Shown: in pieces, positions 18,101 through 24,678 of the stretch
How the letters are laid out: each line of letters opens with the position of its first letter
Numbering within the stretch: the stretch's first letter is position 1
NCBI GenBank assembly: GCA_026400935.1
Contig: JAPLNX010000520.1
Span: forward strand, 1-48,830
DNA: 48,830 bases
Source: Planctomycetia bacterium
GTDB lineage: Bacteria > Planctomycetota > Planctomycetia > Planctomycetales > Planctomycetaceae
Direction: 5' to 3'
Position numbers and translations under genes: made by a program
Notes under the pieces: generated by a model
The model's input: the letters and a program-made list of their open reading frames with translations, nothing else
Databases searched by the model: none
Told to the model about the DNA's origin: nothing

Positions 18101-18305
18101 GCCTTAAATTCCCTTCCTGCTTCTCCGGCCCGTGACACGAAACGCACTTCGCTTCGAGCAACGGCAGCACGTCCTCAACGAACTTCGCCGCGTCGTCCGC
18201 CGCGAGCAGCTTGGAGCCAGAAGCCGCCGAAACGACAATGAACGAAATCAGCAGCAAACGTCGCACGACAAAACTCCAATCGATTGACAGCAAGCACCGT
18301 GGCAT
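15177..18305 (-). CDS. PSD1/DUF1553 planctomycete cytochrome protein with PSCyt1 and PSCyt2 domains
   Basis: The 1042-residue product has a signal peptide (about residues 14-36), then PSCyt1 with a haem motif CVSCH (Cys54, Cys57, His58). A concanavalin-like insert follows (about 140-290), then PSCyt2/DUF1549 with LTFDLIGLPPTPDEV and a second motif CCQCHDHKYDPL. A coiled-coil linker rich in Lys, Glu and Ala leads to the C-terminal PSD1/DUF1553 domain (NPWTARVIVNRVWQ, LDAEMLRDSLL). It is thus an exported probable di-haem protein. ATG at 18303-18305 has GGAGAT about 9 nt upstream; a TTG codon precedes it. Two REP-like inverted repeats (17184-17266 and 15822-15871) lie inside the gene and are translated, the first replacing the usual short Pro-rich linker before PSCyt2. 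It heads the operon ending with DUF1501. Confidence 0.9.
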   Translation of the reverse strand: MPRCLLSIDWSFVVRRLLLISFIVVSAASGSKLLAADDAAKFVEDVLPLLEAKCVSCHGPEKQEGNLRLDSWAAAKGGGDRGAAIVPGDVEKSLLMQAVSFRDPDFQMPPKQKLSDKEIATLTSWVQSGAAWPEPVTVLFEDQPQFLAALANGNGKSRLLAKGAFGGQAALGITPLQRDGVKIPGWNFAIRQQPQPGEYRYLRLAWKKRGEGSVMIELAANGAWPDAKVAKGRYVAGPNTTGWAAISVSETAPSEWSVATFDLWKDIGSFTLTGIAPTCDRGEEAFFDSIILGPTIASLDAYRPGAGTANDATDSTAFGDALTDKRNPIRKLFRGERLDLWSLKKPSSHARQSVGDPQSGRPREVAPRSGERGYGSHTIDDFIRERLAKDNLQLAPEADRRTLIRRLTFDLIGLPPTPDEVAAFVADQAPDAYHKLVNRLLDSPRYGERQARLWLDVVRYADTNGYERDEFRPLAWQYRDYVIRSFNQDKPFDQFIVEQLAGDELVNGVPQNSAEADMLIATGFLRLGQWDSTATIFQEEPRLRAEMLADLTNTTASAFLGLTMSCCQCHDHKYDPLSQADHFRFRAFFAGVTSRDDLPVSVAEEQAEIGKHNAELDQQAAPLKAEQAKLDKANKQRHEELKAKLAEIEAKKRQPRRAMGVTESASPAATHIFYQGDFSSPREEVQPGIPTVLGTLDRRGSLHEPTRFNSSNGQSEVGRLIAERSTTIDSRRLKLANWIASAHNPWTARVIVNRVWQQHFGTGLVATPNDFGYSGARPTHPELLDWLAVEFMQRGWSIKELHRLIVKSATYRRTALQGRPAGPGDPTYNTQNVRRLDAEMLRDSLLAVSGLLKPHDTGKPLWPSVPDELLNAQPAILEAIEGKDGGRMQGWYSDPIEQTDVRSVFLVRKRCLPIPFLQAFDLPDTTVSCARRDTTVVAPQALMLLNSPEVVRFAQAFAERLRGPQPNVRFDDAAQIGKLIDTIFQQALQRSASTDEVTLATEFLRRHRDQHAAKEPTDRAATLSLIDLCRAVLNLNEFAYVD
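15822..15871. repeat. REP-like inverted pair inside PSD1 gene (site 2)
   Basis: The left arm begins GTAGGTCGGGTCTCCAGG at 15822; the right arm ends in CTAC at 15871 and is its reverse complement with about three mismatches over 21 nt. Both arms have the GTAG head known from REP elements. The 50-nt unit is translated on the minus strand as part of RTALQGRPAGPGDP, in a surface loop of the PSD1 domain just before the LDAEMLRD block. No flanking direct repeat was seen. Confidence 0.6.
17184..17266. repeat. REP-like 25-bp perfect inverted repeat inside PSD1 gene (site 1)
   Basis: A 25-nt arm at 17184-17208, beginning GTAGCCACGCTCGCCAGAGC, is repeated as its exact reverse complement at 17242-17266, with a 33-nt spacer. 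Each arm itself folds into a short hairpin (CCACGCTC against GAGCGTGG) preceded by GTAG. The unit is read in frame by the PSD1 gene, giving a linker containing SHARQSVGDPQSGRPREV. No target-site duplication is apparent. Confidence 0.75.
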
Positions 18306-18419
18306 CAACAGATATCTCCGTCATGACAGCCAATTTACAGCGTCAAAGTCAAAGGCGTCGATTTGCAGATTTTTCATTCGGCGTCGCTCTTCATTCGTAG
18401 GGATCGCTTCGCTTTGTTA

Positions 18420-19892
18420 TTACGCGATGATCTCGTCGATTGGCTTGCCGTGATCGATGTCGAGTCGCTTACGGCCAGGAATCTCCAGTTTGCGTGAGTC
18501 GAGGCCGAGTTGCTTCAAAATTGTCGCGTGGATGTCGGTCACATAGTGGCGGTTCTCGACGGCGTGGAAGCCGATGCCGTCGGTGGCTCCGTGAGCGATG
18601 CCGCCTTTGATTCCGCCGCCGGCCATCCATACCGAGAAGCCATAAGGATGATGGTCGCGTCCGTCGGTTCCTTGTGAGGCGGGCGTACGACCGAACTCAG
18701 TCGCAAAGATCACGATCGTCGAGTCGAGCAGACCGCGCTGTTTTAGATCCTTGAGCAGTCCGGCGATGGGCTTATCGACCGCTTTGAAGTTCGCGGTGTG
18801 ATTGCCCTTCAAGCCGCCGTGAGCATCCCAGGCTCCAGCGCCACCGGCTCCGTGTTGAACTTGGATGAATCGCACTCCGCGTTCGATCAACCGACGAGTC
18901 GCCAGCATCTGTGAACCGAATGCCTGAGTGGCGGGTTCGTTGAGGCCGTACATCTCTTGAGTCGACTGAGTCTCGGTCTGAAAGCCGAGTGCTTCCGGCA
19001 CCGACGTCTGCATGCGAAAGGCGAGTTCATACGCTTTGATGCGAGCCAACAATGCGGGATCGTTCGGGTATTCGACCGCCTTCAGGCGATTGAGCCGACC
19101 AGCTAATTCGAAGCTGAGTTGTTGCTCGTCGACCGACTGGCCGTTCGAAGGTTTGCCGTAATCAAGCGGGTTATTGGGATCGATGCGGATCGGCACGGCA
19201 TCGTAAGCGGGGCCGAGATAGTGACCGTCTTTGGCGTTCCAGTACTCGCGATTGCCCATCGAGATGAACTGCGGCAAGTTGTCATTCAGCGAACCCAATC
19301 CGTAATGCACCCAAGCGCCGAGCGTTGGGAACTCGCCATCGAGCATGTGTCGGCCCGAGTGGAATTGAGTCTGCGCTCCGTGGTTGTCGTCGGTGGTCCA
19401 CATCGACCGCACGACAGCGATGTCGTCGATGCAACTTCCCATGTGCGGCACCCAGTCGCTCAGTTCGATGCCGCTGTCGCCGTACTTCCGAAAGCCGACT
19501 TGCAGCGGATAGATCTTCTGCCGCAGTTCGACATTGAACGCCACTTCGCGCCGGTTGAGTCGCTTTGGATCTTGAGAGTCCGCATACGGAGTCTCGCTGA
19601 TGGACTTGCCCGCGTACTTGGTCATCTCCGGTTTTGGATCGAACGACTCCGCATGCGAAACTCCTCCGTTCATAAAGAGCCACACCACAGACTTCGCCTT
19701 CGGAGTGAGGTGCGGTTTTCCACTCGGCGGCTGCCAAGCTTCAGGCTCATTACCTCTGAGGACACCGTCTTGCGCGAGCATCGCGCCCAATGCCAGTCCC
19801 GTGAAACCAAGACCAATATCAGCAAGAAATGTGCGACGAGGTTGCGAGAGAGGAACGCTCGGCGAGGTGGGAAAGGGGCGGGGGTGAGTCAT
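18420..19892 (-). CDS. DUF1501 family protein, Tat-exported
   Basis: The 490-residue product has a Tat signal ([17 protein letters not shown], twin Arg at 19-20) and the DUF1501 hallmark blocks: [22 protein letters not shown] near residue 70, [13 protein letters not shown], and [22 protein letters not shown]. The fold is alkaline-phosphatase/sulfatase-like. The start at 19890-19892 is taken because the ATG has GGAG about 11 nt upstream and a suitable distance to the Tat motif; the frame stays open to 19931. It lies 39 nt after the stop of the second PSD1 gene and is the last gene of a GntR - PSD1 - DUF1501 operon. Its enzymatic activity is unknown. Confidence 0.87.
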   Translation of the reverse strand: MTHPRPFPTSPSVPLSQPRRTFLADIGLGFTGLALGAMLAQDGVLRGNEPEAWQPPSGKPHLTPKAKSVVWLFMNGGVSHAESFDPKPEMTKYAGKSISETPYADSQDPKRLNRREVAFNVELRQKIYPLQVGFRKYGDSGIELSDWVPHMGSCIDDIAVVRSMWTTDDNHGAQTQFHSGRHMLDGEFPTLGAWVHYGLGSLNDNLPQFISMGNREYWNAKDGHYLGPAYDAVPIRIDPNNPLDYGKPSNGQSVDEQQLSFELAGRLNRLKAVEYPNDPALLARIKAYELAFRMQTSVPEALGFQTETQSTQEMYGLNEPATQAFGSQMLATRRLIERGVRFIQVQHGAGGAGAWDAHGGLKGNHTANFKAVDKPIAGLLKDLKQRGLLDSTIVIFATEFGRTPASQGTDGRDHHPYGFSVWMAGGGIKGGIAHGATDGIGFHAVENRHYVTDIHATILKQLGLDSRKLEIPGRKRLDIDHGKPIDEIIA

Positions 19893-19931
19893 TATTATTG
19901 GCTCCAAACTTCGGCGTGATTGAAGTTGCAC

Positions 19932-22900
19932 TCATCTCACGGTGATGAAGTCGTTGTGGTTGAGAATCGTCTGGACGAGGTTCGTTCGCGCAACGGATTC
20001 TGGGTTGGGTCGCTTCTTCTCTTTGGCAAGTTCTGTCATGCGTTTCAGTAGCTCGATCATTGTGGTTTGTTCGTCGGCAGTTGGTTCGACGGACAAGATT
20101 GTCACGAAGGCGGTGCGAACGAACTCAGAGTCCGCAGCATTGGGATGAGTCGCTGCAATGCGAGTGGCGATCTTTCCCGCCATCGTCATCGCGAGTGGGC
20201 TGTTTTCCAGCGCCAGAGCTTGTTGCGGGACGATGCTCTCGGCTCGTCGATAACAGTCGAGCACGCTGGCGTCGTCGAAGGTCGAGAGGAACTTATTGTG
20301 ATCGTTATGTGAATGGACGAAGTACAGACTGCGGCGGCGCGAGTTTTCGTCATTGATTGCAATCGACGGGCCACCGAGTGTCACGTCGAGCTCACCGGCC
20401 AACGACAGCAAGCTGTCGCGCACGATCTGAGCTTCCATGCGGACGGGGTTCATTCGCCAGTAGAAGCGGTTGTCAGGATCGTGAAGAAGATTGGAAGAAG
20501 GGGAAGCAAGGAGAGTGGAAGATGATGCAAGCTCAGCCCCATTTTTCTCCCCCTCTGCGTTCTCCACTCGGGCTGAAGAACTCAACCGATACACCCCCGA
20601 CGTCACGATCAGCCGATGGATGTGTTTCATGCTCCAGCCGTTTTCGATGAGCTCGAGAGCGAGCCAATCGAGCAGCTCGGGATGCGTCGGCGGCGTCCCT
20701 TTGCGACCAAAGTCGAAGACGGTCGGTACCAGGGGCTGGCCCATGTGCCGAGTCCAGATGTGATTGATGGCGACTCGCGCGGGCAGTGGGTTACGTGGGT
20801 CGGTTAGCCACTTCGCGAACGCCGTACGACGACCGGTGCTCTGCGTCGGATAGGGCGCGTTGGCGTTGCGGTTCTGATAGTCCTCTTGAGTCTTCTTCGC
20901 ACCGGGCAGAGGCGTGAAAGTTTCGCTCGGAGTGTCGATCGCTATGACAGCGGCTTCGAACGTGGTCTTGGCGGCAGCGAGTTTCGTTTCGGCTTCGGGC
21001 TTCTTGTCGGTTACGGCTTGCAGCAGCGTGAGTTCTGATTTGCTGAGTTCTTCTTCGGCTTTGGATGCAGCCACAAGGCGTTCGGTTTTCGAGGCGGCTT
21101 TCGCCAGATCGGACAAGTTGGAATCCTGTCCCGCTTTGGCGCGGTCGGCAGCCGCTCGCGCTTCAATAGAGGCAAGCTGAGCCTCCGCCGTCCTCAAGGA
21201 TTTCTCAGCGATCATCACTGCGAGTTGCGCTTGGTCAACTGGCAACGGCGCGGCAGCAACGGTAGCAGTTGGGGTCGGTGTTGTTTTTGGAACTTCAGCA
21301 TCGACGAGCTTGAAGTCAGTCGGGAGTGCTCGCAGTTCGAAGTTCGTGAACTCGACCTTGGCATCGAACGCGACCAGTTCAAGAAAGCCGCGCTGCCGAT
21401 CGACGCTGCTTGGCAATCGAAACGCGACCGAGTGCTCGCCGTCGACGTGCAGATTGATCAACGAACCGCGCGCTCTCAGCACGATCTCGTGAGGCTGATT
21501 GAGTTCGACCTTGCGGGCCTGAGCGGCGGTCGGCGGATAGACGTAGTTGTCGTTTTGTTTGTAAGCAATCTGTGATCGCGGCCCGTTCGCAACGGCGCTG
21601 ACATAGGCCAGCACGTCGTACCCCGCTGCGGTCACATCGAACGAAATGCCGACTGACTTCCACATATCACCGCCGGTGGGGATGTATTTTAGCTTCGCCT
21701 CAAAGTCAGTCGGCGGTTGTTGCTTCAGGCGAAACGTCGCGCGGCTCGCTCCGGCCTGAGATTGAATGAGTTTGCCGTTCTCGTAACTCCATTTGCCTGT
21801 GAGTTGTTCCCAGACATCAGGTTTCGCTGCGGCGAAATCATCACGAACAAGGACATCAGGAAGACTCTCTGCGGGCTTCGATTCAGCAGGCGTCGCGTCG
21901 TCTTTTTTGACTGGCGTTTCAGGCTTCGCGGCCACAGTCTTGGCAGCAAGTTCCTTCGCGGCCGTCTCTGATTCAACCAGTTTCTTCTTCGTTGCATCAA
22001 CCACCGTTCGAGCTGCTGCAATCTGCTGTTCGGCAGCCTGGCGATGCGTCTTCGGGACGAACTCACGCAAGCCCGGATGAGTGGCTTCGCGCGGCAATGA
22101 GATGGGTTCAATCTCAAAAATCCAGTTGGATAAGAAGCCGGGCACGGTCGGCTCCATCGAGCGGGTCTTGTCCGGGTTGCGATCGTCGCCGCGAAGGTGC
22201 AGATGAGTCGCAACATCAAGATGCGCATCAAAGGCGCGCGGGATGCCGTCTATCTCGAAGTCCGTCTGACCGGGGACCATCTCGGTACGAATCTGATAGG
22301 GCTCGAAGATCGCGCGGAGTTTGTAGTACTCGGCATGAGTGAGCGGATCGTACTTGTGGTCGTGACACTTCGCGCAATTGAAGGTCAGTCCGAGCATCCC
22401 TTTAGCCGTGTGTTCGATGGTTTCGTCGAGCCACGCCGTGCGATTGAAGATGAAGTACTGCCGCGCCAGATACCCGGTCGCGCGCAGGCGATCGAGATCG
22501 TTGGGATACAGTTCATCGGCAGCAAGCATCTCACGCAGCATCTGGTCGTAAGGCTTGTCCGAGTTCACTGACTCGACGATCCAATCGCGCCAATGCCACA
22601 TGTGCTTCTGAGAATTGCGGACCTCGGCACCCAGCCCCCACCAATCGCTATAGCGCCAGATATCCATCCAATGCCGACCCCAGCGTTGGCCGTACTGCGG
22701 ACTCTCCAGCAATCGAGTCACCACTTTGTCATGTGCCTCTGGCGAAGTATCGGCGACGAAGGCGTCCAGTTCCGCAACCGTCGGCGGCAGGCCGATCAAA
22801 TCGATCGACACACGCCGCAACCAAACGCGCTGATCCGCCTCGGGTTGAGAAACAAGATTTCGTTTGAGATGTTCGGCAGCGATGAAGGAGTCGATGGGAT

Positions 22901-23444
22901 TCTTGATCTTCGACTTTTGATGTTCGATTTGAGGAGTGACGTTCGGGACTGGCGGTCGTACCGGAGCTTTGAATGCCCAATGGTCGCGTGGGTCACGCTC
23001 GGGCTGCTCGTCGTTTGGAGCTTCCGCCTTTTGAGCAATCCACTGTTTGAGAGCGGCAATCTGCTCGGGCTTGAGCGGCTCACCTTCCGGCGGCATACGT
23101 TCGGCTTCGTCAGTGGCGGTGATTCTCTTGAGCAACAAGCTGCCCTCGACTTCACCCGGCTTGATCGCTGCTCCCGATTCACCGCCTTTAATGGCCAAAG
23201 CGGCCGTATCGAGCCGCAGTTTAGCTTCTTGCTTCAGCGCCCCATGACATGCAAAGCAACGCTCACGCAACACGGGCTTGATCTGCTTCAAGTAGTCGAC
23301 GCGTTCGTCGGCAGACACCGAGAGCGAGAGAACGGACGACAGGGAGAGGGTGAGCAGCAGGGTGCGGATCAACGTCCTGCCGAGTGATGTCTGCAACTGT
23401 TGGCCATTCATGTTTCGTTTCATCTTCATTGCAGGCTTGCTCAT
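19932..23444 (-). CDS. PSD1/DUF1553 planctomycete cytochrome protein with inserted concanavalin-like domain
   Basis: The 1170-residue product has a signal helix (about 22-46), PSCyt1 with CFACH (Cys63, Cys66, His67), then PSCyt2/DUF1549 (SIDLIGLPPTVAELDAF; second haem motif CAKCHDHKYDPL). A long Ala/Lys/Glu coiled coil follows, then a concanavalin-like domain (from VRDDFAAAKPDVWEQL to FTNFELRALP), a second coiled coil, and the PSD1/DUF1553 domain. It is exported and probably di-haem. The ATG at 23442-23444 is chosen because it starts 1 nt after the stop of the upstream GntR gene and has GGGGAG about 8 nt upstream. An extra low-complexity segment (ARVENAEGEKNGAELASS) sits in the same PSD1 loop that holds a REP-like insertion in the other PSD1 gene. 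Confidence 0.9.
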   Translation of the reverse strand: MSKPAMKMKRNMNGQQLQTSLGRTLIRTLLLTLSLSSVLSLSVSADERVDYLKQIKPVLRERCFACHGALKQEAKLRLDTAALAIKGGESGAAIKPGEVEGSLLLKRITATDEAERMPPEGEPLKPEQIAALKQWIAQKAEAPNDEQPERDPRDHWAFKAPVRPPVPNVTPQIEHQKSKIKNPIDSFIAAEHLKRNLVSQPEADQRVWLRRVSIDLIGLPPTVAELDAFVADTSPEAHDKVVTRLLESPQYGQRWGRHWMDIWRYSDWWGLGAEVRNSQKHMWHWRDWIVESVNSDKPYDQMLREMLAADELYPNDLDRLRATGYLARQYFIFNRTAWLDETIEHTAKGMLGLTFNCAKCHDHKYDPLTHAEYYKLRAIFEPYQIRTEMVPGQTDFEIDGIPRAFDAHLDVATHLHLRGDDRNPDKTRSMEPTVPGFLSNWIFEIEPISLPREATHPGLREFVPKTHRQAAEQQIAAARTVVDATKKKLVESETAAKELAAKTVAAKPETPVKKDDATPAESKPAESLPDVLVRDDFAAAKPDVWEQLTGKWSYENGKLIQSQAGASRATFRLKQQPPTDFEAKLKYIPTGGDMWKSVGISFDVTAAGYDVLAYVSAVANGPRSQIAYKQNDNYVYPPTAAQARKVELNQPHEIVLRARGSLINLHVDGEHSVAFRLPSSVDRQRGFLELVAFDAKVEFTNFELRALPTDFKLVDAEVPKTTPTPTATVAAAPLPVDQAQLAVMIAEKSLRTAEAQLASIEARAAADRAKAGQDSNLSDLAKAASKTERLVAASKAEEELSKSELTLLQAVTDKKPEAETKLAAAKTTFEAAVIAIDTPSETFTPLPGAKKTQEDYQNRNANAPYPTQSTGRRTAFAKWLTDPRNPLPARVAINHIWTRHMGQPLVPTVFDFGRKGTPPTHPELLDWLALELIENGWSMKHIHRLIVTSGVYRLSSSARVENAEGEKNGAELASSSTLLASPSSNLLHDPDNRFYWRMNPVRMEAQIVRDSLLSLAGELDVTLGGPSIAINDENSRRRSLYFVHSHNDHNKFLSTFDDASVLDCYRRAESIVPQQALALENSPLAMTMAGKIATRIAATHPNAADSEFVRTAFVTILSVEPTADEQTTMIELLKRMTELAKEKKRPNPESVARTNLVQTILNHNDFITVR

Positions 23445-23445
23445 T

Positions 23446-24339
23446 TCAGTTCTCCCCATCTCCCACACTCCCAATCACTGACAGAATCGGGTGGTTGTTG
23501 AGAATGTGATGCGACAACAACTTACACGCCGCAGACCAGTTCTTCTCCAGCAAGGCCGTCAGAATGGCTTGATGCTGCCGAACTGTTTCCATCGCCGTCG
23601 CACGGTCATGATCTTCCCATTCAAACAACATTCGATAGTACCGCCCCTGACGCTCGAAGAACTCGCAGATGTAGGCATTGCCGGAATACTTGATGAGGTA
23701 CTCGTGCAACGTCTCGTCAACACGAGGCAGATCATGCGACGATCCAGGCAGCACGTTGGCGTCCAACATGCGCTGCAGTTCGATGGAATCGAGCCTGGGC
23801 CAAACGAGATCAAGCGCCTTCAGTTCCAGCACTTCACGGACTTCAACGAAGGCTTGCAGGTCATCTTGTCGGAATGGACGCAGCCGCCATCCGCGACGAG
23901 GCACATGATCGAGCACTCCTTCACCCGCGAGCCGGTGCAAGATATTGCGAATCGCCGAGCGGCTCATGTTGTACTTCTCGGCGGTCCCCTCTTCGCGTAG
24001 GTAAACCGCCTCGCCTTTCAGGCTAAGCCGGACGAGGTCACTTGCGACAATTTGAAACGCATCGCGTGGTTGCTCGGGAAGCTTCCATTCCCGCGTTGCT
24101 CTTCGTCCCACCGTGCGAGTCACTCGCGCCGCCAGCCGACGATTCGGCTGCTTCTCCAGCAACCCTTCATTAATCAACTCCGTCACAGCCGTCCGTACCG
24201 GCGTGAAGCTGACGTTGTAATGTTCCGCCAACGCATCGATCGTCAACTTCGCCGGCAACTGCTGACCAGATCTAAGTCGGGCGGCGAGATCATCTTTGAT
24301 GAAGTTCTTGATTAACATGCCCCAAAAGGTACTTGCCAT
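23446..24339 (-). CDS. GntR-family regulator with two winged-helix domains and FCD-like domain
   Basis: The 297-residue product has a first winged helix-turn-helix at about 10-72 (LTIDALAEHYNVSFTPVRTA, wing NRRLAAR) and a second at about 92-156 (YNMSRSAIRNILHRLAGEGV, wing PRRGWRLRPF). An all-helical FadR-C/FCD-like ligand domain follows at 160-285, with candidate metal His residues. Ordinary FadR-type regulators have only one DNA-binding domain. It probably senses an intermediate of the neighbouring catabolic genes. The next gene, PSD1, starts 1 nt after its stop, so the two are coupled. The start is uncertain: ATG at 24339 or 24318; the longer open frame to 24453 runs over a decayed gene and is unlikely. 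Similar first-domain-duplicated GntR proteins occur in planctomycetes, but this role is inferred. Confidence 0.82.
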   Translation of the reverse strand: MASTFWGMLIKNFIKDDLAARLRSGQQLPAKLTIDALAEHYNVSFTPVRTAVTELINEGLLEKQPNRRLAARVTRTVGRRATREWKLPEQPRDAFQIVASDLVRLSLKGEAVYLREEGTAEKYNMSRSAIRNILHRLAGEGVLDHVPRRGWRLRPFRQDDLQAFVEVREVLELKALDLVWPRLDSIELQRMLDANVLPGSSHDLPRVDETLHEYLIKYSGNAYICEFFERQGRYYRMLFEWEDHDRATAMETVRQHQAILTALLEKNWSAACKLLSHHILNNHPILSVIGSVGDGEN

Positions 24340-24355
24340 TGTCGCCAGAAGCAAA

Positions 24356-24448
24356 TTATTTGGCGGCGTTGACGAGATTGCGACTGTCAGCCAAAGCGAA
24401 GCCGGGGATCGGTTTGCTAGACTCGTCCTGCGGTTCGACGCACACGTA
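24356..24448 (-). pseudogene. Decayed C-terminal fragment of a second propeller gene
   Basis: The minus strand encodes VEPQDESSKPIPGFALADSR and ends in a TAA at 24356-24358. This matches VQDESGQPIPGFTLADSR of the intact gene at 27555-28979. At DNA level 24371-24446 and 27684-27759 align without gaps, with about 60 of 76 positions identical by hand count. No intact upstream reading frame is present. It is the tail of a lost paralogue, lying directly before the GntR gene. Confidence 0.72.
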
Positions 24449-24564
24449 CGCACACAATTGCCGTCTGCCTGCGTCTTGAGAACTTGAGTGCGGCAGCTCG
24501 GTATTCAGCTACGGTAGAGTCCTCTGGCCGAAACGATCGTGGCGGCGTGATCTCGCGACTTGTT

Positions 24565-24678
24565 TCACTCGGAGCATTTCTTCGTGATGCCTTCGGCGAC
24601 CGGCTGGCCGTTGACGAAGAGGCGGACTTGGCGATGGCCGTTCTTGGGTTCAATCGGCCAATGCGTTGCAGATTCGGA
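24565..24678 (-). pseudogene. In-frame remnant after the LamG gene stop codon
   Basis: Directly after the TAG at 24679-24681 the same frame stays open for 37 more codons up to a TGA at 24565-24567. It contains RQVRLFVNGQPVAEG, which resembles RVRTFLDGQPIGEG of the LamG domain just upstream. This is either the end of a duplicated, mostly deleted LamG domain or a former C-terminal extension cut by a premature TAG. The rest of the 339-nt gap 24340-24678 holds only this and the other remnant; no promoter could be assigned with confidence. Confidence 0.6.

Noticed and set aside
17004-18107. A 367-codon plus-strand open frame opposite the first PSD1 gene
   Set aside because: Antisense to well-conserved PSCyt1 and PSCyt2 domains; the product is Arg-rich without recognisable features.
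20485-20575. Purine/pyrimidine-rich insertion in the second PSD1 gene as another REP element
   Set aside because: The two sides are only loosely complementary and no GTAG head is present, so it is called a low-complexity insertion.
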